DNA of 64,000 nucleotides, taken from contig NZ_CP104040.1 of NCBI RefSeq assembly GCF_025152745.1, positions 3,100,001 through 3,164,000 on the forward strand, written 5' to 3'. This DNA comes from Rhizobium sp. WSM4643 (GTDB lineage: Bacteria > Pseudomonadota > Alphaproteobacteria > Rhizobiales > Rhizobiaceae). Shown here in pieces: positions 18,063 to 27,827 of the stretch. The notes below the pieces were generated by a model. It worked only from the letters and a program-made list of their open reading frames with translations. It was not told the origin of the DNA and did not search any database. Made by a program: the position numbers and the translations under genes. The stretch's first letter is position 1; every line of letters begins with the position of its first letter.

Positions 18063-19760
18063 ATGACCACCAAGCTCGAACGTCTCATCGACCAAGGCGT
18101 CGGCCGCGTGCCGGCCGATATCGTGCTGAAGGGTGGCCGTTTCTTCAATCTGGTCACCGGCGAACTCGTCCTGTCGGACATTGCCATCGGCGCCGATCGC
18201 ATCGTCGGAACCTCAGGTAGCTACGAAGGTGAAACCGAGATCGATATATCGGGCAGGATCGTCGTTCCCGGCTTCATCGACACGCATCTGCATATCGAAT
18301 CTTCGCTCGTCACACCCCATGAATTCGATCGCTGCGTTCTGCCTTATGGTGTCACCACTGCGATCTGCGATCCGCACGAAATCGCCAATGTGCTGGGAAC
18401 CGCCGGCATCGAATTCTTTCTCGAATCGGCGCTGGAGACGATCATGGACATCCGCGTCCAGCTCTCTTCTTGCGTGCCGGCGACGCATCTCGAAACCTCC
18501 GGCGCCGACTTGCCGATCGAGCGCCTCCTGCCCTTCCGCCACCATCCGAAGGTCATCGGCCTTGCCGAATTCATGAATTTTCCCGGCGTGATCCACAAGG
18601 ATCCCGTCTGCATGGCCAAGCTCGACGCCTTCCAGGGCGGCCATATCGACGGTCATGCGCCGCTACTGTCCGGCAACGACCTCAACGGTTACCTCGCCGC
18701 CGGTATCCGAACCGAGCATGAATGCACGAATGCCGGCGAAGCGATGGAGAAGATCCGCAAGGGCATGCACATCCTCGTGCGCGAGGGTTCGGTATCCAAG
18801 GATCTCGCGGCGCTGATACCCATTATCACCGAGCGGCTTTCACCCTTCCTCGCGCTCTGTACCGACGACCGCAATCCGCTCGACATCGCCGAACAGGGCC
18901 ATCTCGATCATATGATCCGCACAGCCATCGGAAGCGGCGTCGAGGCCCTGGCGATTTACCGCGCCGCCTCGATTTCGGCTGCCCGCGCCTTCGGTCTGAG
19001 GGACCGCGGCCTGGTCGCGCCGGGCTGGCGCGCCGATCTGGTGGTACTCGACAGCCTGGAAAGCTGCCGCGCCGACATGGTCTTTTCCGCCGGCCGCCGC
19101 GTCACCGATGCGCTCTTTTCCTCGCGCCGACCGGTTGCCCCGATCGGCCTCGACAGCGTCAAGGCCCGACCCGTCAACGCCGCCCATTTCGGCGTCCCGG
19201 TCGCCGAGGGCGAGACGCCTGTCATCGGTGTACTGCCGGGCAAGATCATCACCGAGCATCGCCGCTATCGCCTGCCCGTCAGGGGCAACGAGACGGCGAT
19301 CGATCTTGCCAACGATATCATCAAGGTCGCCGTCATCGAGCGCCACGGCAAGAACGGCAACCACGCCAACGGCTTCGTCCAGGGCTTCGGCCTGAAGAAG
19401 GGCGCGATCGCCTCGACCGTCGGCCATGATAGCCACAATATCTGCGTCGTCGGCGTCAGCGAGGACGACATGGCGCGCGCCGCAAACCGCCTCGGCGAGA
19501 TCAAGGGTGGCTTCGTGGTCGTCGAAGACGGCAAGGTCACCGGCGAAATCGCCCTGCCTATCGCCGGTCTTATGAGCCTTGAGCCCTACGAGACTGTCCG
19601 CGATACGCTGCACCATCTGCGAAAAGCCGCCTTGGCGCTGGGCGCCACGCTGGAAGAACCCTTCCTCCAACTCGCTTTCCTGCCGCTGCCGGTCATCCCG
19701 CACCTGAAGATATCCGACCGCGGCATGGTGGACGTGGGCAAGTTCGCGCTGATTGGGTGA
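18063..19760 (+). CDS. ade: Adenine deaminase
   Basis: Converts adenine to hypoxanthine and ammonia. The 565-aa protein belongs to the amidohydrolase superfamily. Metal ligands are in [12 protein letters not shown] (about residues 70-81), the [10 protein letters not shown] and [14 protein letters not shown] region ([11 protein letters not shown]), and the catalytic Asp is in ALCTDDRNP. The C-terminal adenine-deaminase domain contains VGHDSHNI, a typical stretch. The ATG at 18063 is preferred to GTG at 18051. With guanine deaminase, XdhABC and PuuD at 47-58 kb it completes a route from purine bases to urate, although it lies 30 kb away. Confidence 0.92.
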   Translation: MTTKLERLIDQGVGRVPADIVLKGGRFFNLVTGELVLSDIAIGADRIVGTSGSYEGETEIDISGRIVVPGFIDTHLHIESSLVTPHEFDRCVLPYGVTTAICDPHEIANVLGTAGIEFFLESALETIMDIRVQLSSCVPATHLETSGADLPIERLLPFRHHPKVIGLAEFMNFPGVIHKDPVCMAKLDAFQGGHIDGHAPLLSGNDLNGYLAAGIRTEHECTNAGEAMEKIRKGMHILVREGSVSKDLAALIPIITERLSPFLALCTDDRNPLDIAEQGHLDHMIRTAIGSGVEALAIYRAASISAARAFGLRDRGLVAPGWRADLVVLDSLESCRADMVFSAGRRVTDALFSSRRPVAPIGLDSVKARPVNAAHFGVPVAEGETPVIGVLPGKIITEHRRYRLPVRGNETAIDLANDIIKVAVIERHGKNGNHANGFVQGFGLKKGAIASTVGHDSHNICVVGVSEDDMARAANRLGEIKGGFVVVEDGKVTGEIALPIAGLMSLEPYETVRDTLHHLRKAALALGATLEEPFLQLAFLPLPVIPHLKISDRGMVDVGKFALIG

Positions 19761-19818
19761 CGGCATCCTTGGCAAGTTCCGCGACAGCGCTTATTTTGCG
19801 GTAACGTTGGAGCCGATC

Positions 19819-20019
19819 ATGACGAAGCTGGAACAGATTGAAAAAATCGTTACCGAACTCGATAAGTACGAGTTCGAAGCCTTTTCGGCGTGGTTTGAAG
19901 CCCTTCAAGCCGAACGCTGGGACAGGCAGATGGAAGCGGACGCAGCGAGTGGCAAACTCGATCATCTCGCCGAGAAAGCCTTTACCGATTTTCGTGCCGG
20001 AAAGACAAGACGGCTTTGA
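19819..20019 (+). CDS. Putative type II antitoxin, 66 aa
   Basis: Small acidic protein starting MTKLEQIEKIVTELDKYEFE, with GGAG upstream of the ATG at 19819. It has a helical N-terminus and a disordered, charged C-terminus ending FRAGKTRRL, the layout of antitoxins that wrap a RelE/ParE-like toxin. The next frame begins four bases before its stop and encodes a RelE-like toxin that is broken by a frameshift. The antitoxin itself is intact. The family is inferred mainly from the pair arrangement. Confidence 0.7.
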   Translation: MTKLEQIEKIVTELDKYEFEAFSAWFEALQAERWDRQMEADAASGKLDHLAEKAFTDFRAGKTRRL

Positions 20020-20269
20020 AGCACCACGCCACTCCCGCTTTCTGGGAGGCCTATGACTGCTTGCCTGAGCAGATACGGAAGTTGGCCGGCGGAAACTTCG
20101 ATTTGCTCAACAAGATCCCAGGCATCCCTCCTTGCATTTCAAGCGCGTCGGCCGCTTCTGGTCGGCGCGCGTCGGCACATCCTGGAGAGCTTTAGCCGTC
20201 AGGGATGGAGATGACATCATCTGGTTTTGGATCGGCTCGCATGCAGATTACGATAAGCTTCCGAAATAG
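20016..20269 (+). pseudogene. RelE/ParE-type toxin gene, inactivated by a one-base frameshift
   Basis: Starting with TTG at 20016, frame 1 reads LKHHATPAFWEAYDCLPEQI and continues to FDLLNK near 20113. From there the similarity moves to another frame: DPRHPSLHFKRVGRFWSARV, then TSWRALAVRDGDDIIWFWIG, ending SHADYDKLPK and TAG at 20267-20269. The second part is the conserved core of RelE-like toxins. One missing base near 20110-20115 (in CAACAAGATCCC) explains the break; restored, the gene would encode 84 aa. The unrepaired frame runs to an early stop at about 20195. The start overlaps the antitoxin stop by four bases. A sequencing error is possible. Confidence 0.78.
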
Positions 20270-20272
20270 CCG

Positions 20273-21919
20273 TCAAACCCGCGCGCAGAACCCGTCCAGC
20301 GCAGCAAGCTTCACCAGCCCCGCGTCAGCCACCGCCTCGAAGCCCGGCATTTCAAGCGGTTCCCCGAGCACCAGGCCATCAGGCAGGCGGAATTCCGCCG
20401 GTTTGCGCGTCAGGTTGAAAACGAAGAGCAGTCTTTCTCCGCCCTTTTCGCGGGTGAAGGCGAGCAGATCCTGGTTGGTGCCAATGAAGGTCATGTCGCC
20501 GTCGATCAACGCCGGATGGCTCCTCCGGAATGCAAGCGTCCTGCGGTAGTGATGCAGCACCGAGCTGTCGCTCGCTTCCTGCGTATCCACGGAAAGTGCT
20601 GCCTGCTCGTAAGGCACCGGCAGCCAGCTCTTCTCGGCCGAGGTGAAGCCTGCATGCGCCTTGCCGGCTTCCCAAGGCATCGGAGTGCGGCATCCGTCTC
20701 GGCCCTTGAAGGCCGGCCAGAAGCGGATGCCGTAGGGGTCGCGCAGATCCTCGAAGGCAAGCTCCGCCTCCGGCAGGCCGAGCTCCTCGCCCTGATAAAG
20801 GCAGATCGAACCGCGCAGCGCCGCAAGCACCGAGATCGCCAGCTTGGCGATGACAGACCGCTCTTCCTCCGTTCGCGCGAAACGGCTGACATGGCGCATG
20901 ACGTCGTGGTTGGAAAAAGCCCAGCAGACCCAGCCGTCCGTGACGGCCTTCTGGAAGGCCTCGACGCAGCCGCGAATATGCTCGGCGGTGAAATCCGGCC
21001 CGAGGAGATCGAATGTGTAGCACATGTGCAGCTTGTCGCCGCCACTCGTATAGGCGCCAACCGTCTTCAGCGAACGCGCCCCATCGCCGACTTCGCCGAC
21101 GGTCGTACGATCTTCGTACTGATCGAGCAGCGCCCGGAAGCGCTTGAGAAAATCGACATTTTCCGGCTGCGTCTTGTCATAGAGGTGGTTCTGCATGCCG
21201 TAGGGGTTGGTGTCGGGCGCATCGAGGCCGCCGTCGCTGGTATCGGGCTCATGCGGCGGATTGCTTCGGAGCTGCTTGTCGCAGAAATAATAGTTGACCG
21301 TATCCAGCCGGAAGCCGTCGACGCCGCGGTCGAGCCAGAACTTCACCGTCTCCAGCACCGCCTCCTGCACGTCTGCGCTGTGGAAATTGAGGTCGGGCTG
21401 CGAGGTCAGGAAATTGTGTTGGTAATATTGCCGGCGCACACCGTCCCATTCCCAGCCCGGCCCGCCGAAGATCGACAGCCAGTTGTTCGGCGCCGTACCA
21501 TCGGGCTTCGGATCGGCCCAGACATACCAGTCGGCCTTCGGGTTGGTCCGGCTCGATCGGCTCTCGACGAACCAGGGATGCCGGTCGGAGGTGTGCGAGA
21601 TCACCTGGTCGATCACGACCTTGATGCCGAGCCTATGCGCTTCGGCCATCATCTCGTCGAAATCATCAAGCGTCCCGAAGATCGGATCGACGTCGCAATA
21701 ATCGGAAACGTCGTAGCCCATGTCGGCCATCGGCGACTTGAAGAAGGGCGAGAGCCAGATCGCGTCGACGCCGAGGCTGGCTATATGCGGCAGCCGGCGG
21801 GTGATTCCCCTGAGATCGCCGAGCCCATCGCTGTTGGTGTCCTGAAACGAGCGCGGATAGACCTGATAGATCACCGCGCCGCGCCACCAGTCCGCACTCC
21901 CGCCTGCCTGCAATGCCAT
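20273..21919 (-). CDS. aglA: Alpha-glucosidase, GH13 family
   Basis: Cytoplasmic exo-acting alpha-glucosidase for maltose, sucrose, trehalose or similar sugars. The 548-aa protein starts WWRGAVIYQVYPRSFQDTNS. The catalytic triad is visible: nucleophile D206 in GFRLDTVN, acid/base E276 in TTVGEVGDG and D339 in FSNHDVMRH. Length and motifs match the AglA of Sinorhizobium, where it belongs to an aglEFGAK operon. Here no transporter genes flank it, so it stands alone, ending 3 nt from the broken toxin gene on the other strand. Substrate preference is not predictable. Confidence 0.9.
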   Translation of the reverse strand: MALQAGGSADWWRGAVIYQVYPRSFQDTNSDGLGDLRGITRRLPHIASLGVDAIWLSPFFKSPMADMGYDVSDYCDVDPIFGTLDDFDEMMAEAHRLGIKVVIDQVISHTSDRHPWFVESRSSRTNPKADWYVWADPKPDGTAPNNWLSIFGGPGWEWDGVRRQYYQHNFLTSQPDLNFHSADVQEAVLETVKFWLDRGVDGFRLDTVNYYFCDKQLRSNPPHEPDTSDGGLDAPDTNPYGMQNHLYDKTQPENVDFLKRFRALLDQYEDRTTVGEVGDGARSLKTVGAYTSGGDKLHMCYTFDLLGPDFTAEHIRGCVEAFQKAVTDGWVCWAFSNHDVMRHVSRFARTEEERSVIAKLAISVLAALRGSICLYQGEELGLPEAELAFEDLRDPYGIRFWPAFKGRDGCRTPMPWEAGKAHAGFTSAEKSWLPVPYEQAALSVDTQEASDSSVLHHYRRTLAFRRSHPALIDGDMTFIGTNQDLLAFTREKGGERLLFVFNLTRKPAEFRLPDGLVLGEPLEMPGFEAVADAGLVKLAALDGFCARV

Positions 21920-22204
21920 CGGCTACATCTCCTGCCTCGTTTGCGCTCGCCACACTAAAGCGGACGAAACAAAAGACAACCATGTGAAGCCTTTATGAAG
22001 GCCCTGCGAAGGCAGCGGCGGGTCGTCGCGATCCGACAAGAGGGAGCCGTATATAGGCTTGTCCACAACCCGTTTATACCCTCCGGATTTGGGGTTGCAA
22101 CGCGAAGCCGTTGCGATAATGTGCGCACTGACCTGCACGTAAGAGGTCAAACACCGGGAACAAATGTCTAATAAAGGCGCAAAGCCTAGAAAGGTGGACC
22201 CACC

Positions 22205-23785
22205 ATGAACCATTTCGGGAAAAAATTTCTCGCCTCTGCAATGCTTGGCACATTGCTGGCGTTTTCGGCCCATGCGGCCACGCTCAACATTCACAATGGT
22301 GGCGACCCGCAGTCGCTCGATCCGCAGAAGCTTTCCGGCGACTGGGAGAACCGTATCGCCGGCGACATTTTCGAAGGTCTTGTCACCGAGGACGCGAAGG
22401 ACAATCCGGTCCCCGGTCAGGCTGAAAGCTGGACGATTTCGCCTGACGGCAAGGTCTACACCTTCAAGCTTCGCGACGGAATCAAGTGGTCCGATGGCCA
22501 GCCGGTAACGGCAGGAGACTTCGTCTTCGCCTTCCAGCGCCTCGTCGACCCGAAGAATGCCGCCGATTATGCCTATCTGCAGTTCACCATCAAGAACGCG
22601 GAAAAGATCAACAAGGGTGAGATCACCGATCTCAACCAGCTTGGCGTCAAGGCGATCGACGACAAGACGCTCGAAATCACACTTGAAAATGCCACCCCTT
22701 ATTTCCTCAATGCCCTGATGCATTACACTGCCTATCCGCTGCCGAAGCATGTTGTCGAGGCGAAGGGCCAGGATTGGGTCAAGATCGGCAACATCGTCAC
22801 CAACGGCCCCTACAAGCCGGTCGAATGGGTTCCGGGCTCGCATGTCACTACAGTCAAGAATGATCAGTGGTATGACACCAAGGACCTGAAGATCGACGGC
22901 GCGAAGTTCTTCGTGCTTGAAGACCAGGAAGCCGCGCTGAAACGCTACCGCGCCGGCGAATTCGATATCCTCACCGATTTCCCGACCGACCAATACGAAT
23001 GGATGAAGAAGAACCTGCCTGGCCAGGCGCATGTCGCCCCCTTCTCCGGCCTCTACTATTACGTCGTCAACTCGCAGAAACCGCCCTTCAGCGACAAGCG
23101 CGTCCGCCAGGCACTGTCCATGGCGATCAACCGTGAAGTCATCGGCCCGCAGATCCTCGGCACCGGCGAACTGCCGGCCTATTCATGGGTTCCGCCGGGC
23201 ACGGCGAATTACGGCGAGCCGGCCTATGTCAGCTGGAAGGACCTGCCCTATAGCGAGAAGGTCGCCGAAGCCAAGAAGCTTCTGACCGAAGCCGGTTTCG
23301 GCCCGGACAAGCCGCTGCACGCCGTGCTGAGCTACAACACCAACGACAACCACAAGCGCATCGCCGTCGCCATCGCCTCCATGTGGAAGCCGCTCGGCGT
23401 CGATGTCGAGCTCGTCAACGCCGAAACCAAGGTGCATTACGACCAGATGCAGCGTGGCCAGGTCGAAATCGGCCGCGCCGGCTGGCTCGCCGACTACAAC
23501 GACCCGGACAACTTCCTGAACCTCCTGGTGACAGGCGTGCAGATGAACTACGGCCGCTGGTCCAATCCCGAGTACGACAAGATGATCAAGGAAGGCAACG
23601 CCGAGACGGATCTCACCAAGCGTGCCGCGATCTTCAAGAAGGCCGAACAGTTGGCGCTCGATGAGTCCGCCGCCCTGCCGATCTACTACTACGTCTCGAA
23701 GAATGTCGTTTCGCCGAAGATCGAAGGCTTCGTCGACAACATTCAGGACATCCACCGCACCCGCTGGCTGTCGATGAAAGAGTAA
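22205..23785 (+). CDS. oppA: Oligopeptide ABC transporter binding protein (family 5)
   Basis: Periplasmic peptide receptor, 526 aa. Signal peptide ends FSAHA before ATLNIHNGGDPQSLDPQKLS. The family 5 hallmarks are present: GLVTEDAKDNPVPGQAESW, FKLRDGIKWSDGQPVTAGDF and the late RAGWLADYNDPDNFL. AAAGGTGGACCCACC before the ATG holds the ribosome site. It heads a complete oppABCDF operon. A perfect 13-bp hairpin after its stop probably protects its mRNA, as usual for a protein needed in excess. Peptide chain length preference is unknown. Confidence 0.92.
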   Translation: MNHFGKKFLASAMLGTLLAFSAHAATLNIHNGGDPQSLDPQKLSGDWENRIAGDIFEGLVTEDAKDNPVPGQAESWTISPDGKVYTFKLRDGIKWSDGQPVTAGDFVFAFQRLVDPKNAADYAYLQFTIKNAEKINKGEITDLNQLGVKAIDDKTLEITLENATPYFLNALMHYTAYPLPKHVVEAKGQDWVKIGNIVTNGPYKPVEWVPGSHVTTVKNDQWYDTKDLKIDGAKFFVLEDQEAALKRYRAGEFDILTDFPTDQYEWMKKNLPGQAHVAPFSGLYYYVVNSQKPPFSDKRVRQALSMAINREVIGPQILGTGELPAYSWVPPGTANYGEPAYVSWKDLPYSEKVAEAKKLLTEAGFGPDKPLHAVLSYNTNDNHKRIAVAIASMWKPLGVDVELVNAETKVHYDQMQRGQVEIGRAGWLADYNDPDNFLNLLVTGVQMNYGRWSNPEYDKMIKEGNAETDLTKRAAIFKKAEQLALDESAALPIYYYVSKNVVSPKIEGFVDNIQDIHRTRWLSMKE

Positions 23786-23792
23786 GGGAAAA

Positions 23793-23823
23793 CGGTCCTT
23801 TCCGCGCGTTGCGGAAAGGACCG
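23793..23823 (+). terminator. Perfect 13-bp intercistronic hairpin between oppA and oppB
   Basis: CGGTCCTTTCCGC (23793-23805), loop GCGTT, GCGGAAAGGACCG (23811-23823). No T-run follows and oppB begins 10 nt later, so it is better seen as an mRNA-stabilising or attenuating structure than a full terminator. The right arm also carries the AAGGA-like ribosome site of oppB, so folding could reduce oppB translation. Confidence 0.7.
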
Positions 23824-23833
23824 GCCCACGACC

Positions 23834-24757
23834 ATGATCAAATACGCCCTCCGTCGCCTGCTGTCGACGATCCCCGTCATGTGGATCGCCGTGACAGCCT
23901 CGTTTTTTGTTTTGCGCCTTGCCCCCGGCGGCCCTTTCGATGGCGAAAGGCCATTGCCGCCGGTGATCCTGAAGAACCTTGCGATCCACTACAATCTCGA
24001 CAAGCCGCTCATCCAGCAGTACCTGATTTATGTCGGTGACCTGCTCCGAGGCGATCTCGGCCCGTCCTTCGCCAGCGAAGATTTCACCGTCGCCCAGCAG
24101 ATCATGATCGGTCTGCCCTATACCTTCACTATCGGTACGGCCGCCTTCCTGATTGCGATCATTGTTGGCGTGGCCGTCGGCTGTCTTGGGGCGCTCTATC
24201 AGAACAAGGCGCCGGATTATATTCTGGGCGCGCTCATCCTGATCGGCGTCGTATTGCCGAACTTCCTGATTGCGCCGATCCTGCAGCTCGTCTTCGGCAT
24301 CCATCTCGCGTGGTTTCCGGTTGGCGGCTGGGGTGACGGCTCGATCAAATACCTCATCCTGCCGATCGTCGTGCTCGCCCTGCCGCATGCCGGCCGTATC
24401 TCGCGCATCACGCGCGGCTCGATGATCGAAGTCATGAACCAGAACTTCATCCGCACCGCCAAGGCCAAGGGCATTGGCCCGCGGCTCACCGTGATGCGCC
24501 ATGCGCTGAAACCTGCGCTGATGCCTGTTGTCTCCTACCTCGGGCCGGCCGCAAGTTACCTTCTCACCGGCTCGCTGGTTGTCGAGAGCATCTTCGGATT
24601 GCCCGGCATCGGCCGCTATTTCGTCAACGCAGCGCTGAACCGTGACTACGGCATGGTTCTCGGCACCGTCATCTTCTACATGGTGCTGATCGTGTTCCTG
24701 AACCTTCTCGTCGATATCGCCTATGCGTGGCTCGATCCGAAAGTGAGAAACAGATGA
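23834..24757 (+). CDS. oppB: Oligopeptide ABC transporter permease
   Basis: Inner-membrane permease, 307 aa, six helices, of the DppB/OppB type. N-terminal MIKYALRRLLSTIPVMWIAV contains the first helix; the docking loop is around MNQNFIRTAKAKGIGP (about 200-215), and the family's LVVESIFGLPGIGRYFVNAA appears near residue 255. It overlaps the next gene by four bases (ATGA). Confidence 0.93.
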   Translation: MIKYALRRLLSTIPVMWIAVTASFFVLRLAPGGPFDGERPLPPVILKNLAIHYNLDKPLIQQYLIYVGDLLRGDLGPSFASEDFTVAQQIMIGLPYTFTIGTAAFLIAIIVGVAVGCLGALYQNKAPDYILGALILIGVVLPNFLIAPILQLVFGIHLAWFPVGGWGDGSIKYLILPIVVLALPHAGRISRITRGSMIEVMNQNFIRTAKAKGIGPRLTVMRHALKPALMPVVSYLGPAASYLLTGSLVVESIFGLPGIGRYFVNAALNRDYGMVLGTVIFYMVLIVFLNLLVDIAYAWLDPKVRNR

Positions 24758-25671
24758 TCCTCAACCCGGCAAAGCGCGAACTGCTCGCGCAGGAGCTGCT
24801 GGAGGCGGAAGGCCTTGCGCCTGAAAGCCGCTCGCTCACCAAGGATGCCTTGCGCCGCCTCGGGCGCAACAAGGCCGCCGTCCTGTCGATCGTCGTGTTG
24901 ACGGTTCTGATCCTCGCCGCCTTCCTCGGCCCCTGGTTCATTCCCTTCAACTACGAGGATCCGGATTGGGCGGCCTTCCGCATCCCGCCCTCGATCGAGA
25001 CAGGCCACTATTTCGGCACCGACCCGAATGGCCGCGACCTTCTCGCCCGCGCCCTTTACGGCACCCGCGTCTCGCTGGCCGTGGCGCTGACGGCGACCGT
25101 CGTCTCCGTCTTCATCGGCGTGCTCTACGGTGCGGTATCGGGATATATCGGCGGCAGGCTGGATGCGATCATGATGCGCTTCGTCGATATCATGTATGCG
25201 CTTCCCTATATCCTCTTCGTCATCCTGCTGATGGTGATCTTCGGCCGCAACGTCTATCTGCTCTTTGCCGCCATCGGCGCGCTGGAATGGCTGACCATGG
25301 CCCGCATTGTGCGCGGCCAGACGCTGTCGATCAAGCATCGCGAATTCATCGAAGCGGCTCGCGCATCCGGGCAGCGGCCGTTCAAGATCATCATCAAGCA
25401 CATCATCCCGAACCTTGTCGGACCGGTGGTCATCTTCGCAGCGTTGACCGTGCCTGAAATCATCGCCACCGAAAGCTTCCTTTCCTATCTCGGCTTCGGC
25501 GTGCAGGAACCGCTGACCTCGCTCGGCACGCTGATCGCCGAGGGAACCGATGCCATGGAAAGCATGCCGTGGCTGCTGGTCTTCCCGGCAAGCTTCCTCG
25601 TGGCCCTGTTGCTCAGCCTGCTCTTCATCGGCGACGGCCTGCGCGACGCGTTCGACCCGAAGGATCGCTAA
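24754..25671 (+). CDS. oppC: Oligopeptide ABC transporter permease
   Basis: Second permease, 305 aa, DppC/OppC type. It has the long cytoplasmic N-terminus usual for OppC (LTKDALRRLGRNKAAVLSIV), then YFGTDPNGRDLLARALYGTR in the first periplasmic loop, and the docking loop REFIEAARASGQRPFKIIIK. The ATG at 24754 overlaps the oppB stop; an in-frame start at 24727 lies inside oppB and is less likely. Confidence 0.93.
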   Translation: MILNPAKRELLAQELLEAEGLAPESRSLTKDALRRLGRNKAAVLSIVVLTVLILAAFLGPWFIPFNYEDPDWAAFRIPPSIETGHYFGTDPNGRDLLARALYGTRVSLAVALTATVVSVFIGVLYGAVSGYIGGRLDAIMMRFVDIMYALPYILFVILLMVIFGRNVYLLFAAIGALEWLTMARIVRGQTLSIKHREFIEAARASGQRPFKIIIKHIIPNLVGPVVIFAALTVPEIIATESFLSYLGFGVQEPLTSLGTLIAEGTDAMESMPWLLVFPASFLVALLLSLLFIGDGLRDAFDPKDR

Positions 25672-25673
25672 GA

Positions 25674-26681
25674 ATGCTCCACGAAACACAAAAAGACACC
25701 CTTCTCGAACTCAAAGACTACTCGATCACCTTCAAAACGCCGGATGGAGAGGTGAAGGCGGTCTCCAACATGAACCTGACGGTCAGGCGCGGCGAACGCA
25801 TCGCCATCGTCGGCGAGTCCGGTTCCGGCAAGAGCCAGACCTTCCTCGGTATCATGGGCCTGCTTGCCAAGAACGGCAAAACAACGGGACAGGCGCTGCT
25901 CGAAGGCAAGGACGTGCTGGCGCTGAAGCCGCGCGAGCTCGACCAGATCCGCGGCAAGGACATGGCCATGGTCTTCCAGGACCCGATGACCGCCTTAAAC
26001 CCCTCGCTGAAGATTTCAAGGCAACTGACGGAACAGCTTGAGGTTCACGGCGGGCTGACGGCACGCGCCGCATCCACTGCTGCCCTCGACATGCTCAAAC
26101 GCGTCGGCATCCCCGACCCGACGCGGCGCTTCCACCTCTACCCGCACGAACTCTCGGGCGGCATGCGCCAGCGCATCGTCATCGCCATGGCGCTGCTCAC
26201 CCGGCCGAAGCTATTGATCGCCGACGAGCCGACGACAGCGCTCGACGTCACAATCCAGGCGCAGATCCTTGATCTATTTAACGATCTGACGGCGGAGATG
26301 AACACGGCGCTGATCATGATCACCCACGATCTCGGCGTCGTTGCCGGCCTCGCCGACCGCGTCGCCGTCATGTATGCCGGCCGCATCGTCGAGGAGGCGC
26401 CCGTCGACGAACTCTTCGACAACCCCGCCCATCCCTATACCGCAGCGCTGCATGCCTCGATCCCGCGCCCGGACCAGGACGTCGACGACCTCGTCGTCAT
26501 TCCCGGCCGTCCGCCGAACCTGCAGCACCTGCCGAAGGGCTGCAATTTCTCGCCGCGCTGTTCGCAGGTCCAGGACGATTGCATCGACCGCCCGCCACCG
26601 CTCGAAACGCTGGCGCTGCGCCATTGCGCGGCCTGTTACCACCCCTTTCCCCGCCGCGAGGAGCTGTTGAACCATGGCTGA
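25674..26681 (+). CDS. oppD: Oligopeptide ABC transporter ATP-binding protein
   Basis: First of two ATPases, 335 aa. Walker A is GESGSGKSQT, with the Q-loop in VFQDPMTALNP, signature ELSGGMRQR and Walker B LLIADEPTTALD. The C-terminal oligopeptide_C region contains the cysteine cluster CNFSPRCSQVQDDC, typical for Opp/Dpp ATPases and in some cases an iron-sulfur site. ATG 25674 follows the oppC stop by two bases; the end overlaps oppF by eight bases. Confidence 0.93.
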   Translation: MLHETQKDTLLELKDYSITFKTPDGEVKAVSNMNLTVRRGERIAIVGESGSGKSQTFLGIMGLLAKNGKTTGQALLEGKDVLALKPRELDQIRGKDMAMVFQDPMTALNPSLKISRQLTEQLEVHGGLTARAASTAALDMLKRVGIPDPTRRFHLYPHELSGGMRQRIVIAMALLTRPKLLIADEPTTALDVTIQAQILDLFNDLTAEMNTALIMITHDLGVVAGLADRVAVMYAGRIVEEAPVDELFDNPAHPYTAALHASIPRPDQDVDDLVVIPGRPPNLQHLPKGCNFSPRCSQVQDDCIDRPPPLETLALRHCAACYHPFPRREELLNHG

Positions 26682-27660
26682 TCGATCGCTTCTGAGGGTC
26701 GAGAATCTGACGACCCAATTCGAACTGCCGGCCAAGGGCCTCTTCAAGCCGCCGATCTTCCTGACCGCCGTCAACAATGTCAGCTTCGACCTCAGCGAAG
26801 GTCGCACGCTCGGGATAGTCGGCGAATCCGGCTGCGGCAAGTCGACGCTCGGCCGTTCCATCCTGCGGCTGCTGAAATCGCAGAAGGGCCGCATCCTCTG
26901 GCAGGGCCGCAACCTGCTCGACCTCACGGATGAGGAGATGCGCGCCGCCCGCCGCGACATGCAGATCATCTTCCAGGATCCGATCGCCTCGCTCGACCCG
27001 CGGATGACGGTCGGCGATATCATCGCCGAGCCGCTCACCGTCTTCGAGCCGAAGCTTACGAGGGCCGAGCGCACCGAACGCGTCCGCGACATCATGACCG
27101 CCGTCGGCCTGGTGCCGGAGATGATCAACCGCTATCCGCACGAATTCTCCGGCGGCCAGGCGCAACGCATCGGCATCGCCCGCGCGGTGGTCACCAAACC
27201 GAAGCTCATCATCTGCGATGAGCCGGTTTCGGCCCTCGACGTCTCGATCCAGGGACAGGTGATCACGCTTCTGCGCAAGCTGCGCAAGGAATTCGGCCTG
27301 ACGCTGATCTTCATCAGCCACGACCTCTCCGTCGTGCGCCTGATCTCCGACGATGTGCTGGTGCTCTATCTCGGCAGGGTGGTGGAAGCCGGCGACTGCG
27401 CCACCGTCTTCGATCATCCCGCCCACCCTTATACGCAGGCGCTGTTTTCCGCCGCGCCGGTCCCGGATCCGAAACTTGCACGGCTGCGCACGCGCATCCG
27501 CCTGCAGGGCGATCCGCCGTCGCCGCTCAACCCGCCGAAAGGCTGCGTCTTTTCACCGCGCTGCTGGAAGGCGACCGACATCTGTCGCACCGAAATGCCG
27601 CCAACAGAGCAGGTCCGCCCCGGCCAGACAGCCGCCTGTTATCATATGGACAGGCCGTGA
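26674..27660 (+). CDS. oppF: Oligopeptide ABC transporter ATP-binding protein
   Basis: Second ATPase, 328 aa. Walker A is GESGCGKSTLGRS, signature EFSGGQAQRIGIAR, Walker B LIICDEPVSALD, and the C-terminal cysteine-containing tail GCVFSPRCWKATDIC. It forms the heterodimer with OppD. The start lies eight bases inside oppD, so the two are translationally coupled. No strong terminator is seen between it and the secreted protein gene 170 nt further on. Confidence 0.93.
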   Translation: MADRSLLRVENLTTQFELPAKGLFKPPIFLTAVNNVSFDLSEGRTLGIVGESGCGKSTLGRSILRLLKSQKGRILWQGRNLLDLTDEEMRAARRDMQIIFQDPIASLDPRMTVGDIIAEPLTVFEPKLTRAERTERVRDIMTAVGLVPEMINRYPHEFSGGQAQRIGIARAVVTKPKLIICDEPVSALDVSIQGQVITLLRKLRKEFGLTLIFISHDLSVVRLISDDVLVLYLGRVVEAGDCATVFDHPAHPYTQALFSAAPVPDPKLARLRTRIRLQGDPPSPLNPPKGCVFSPRCWKATDICRTEMPPTEQVRPGQTAACYHMDRP

Positions 27661-27827
27661 ATGGAACGGCGGTCGCGCAAGCGGCCATCAGCTCATAAGA
27701 ATGCCCAGTGCGCCATCCGTTTCGGGGCGAAGCAGACTTATTTTGGGTCTAAAGACCCTGATAAGAAAGCCTTTATAAGCATGTGTTATCCCATTTCGGC
27801 CTAATCGCAAGCCAGGGGAACGCATAT

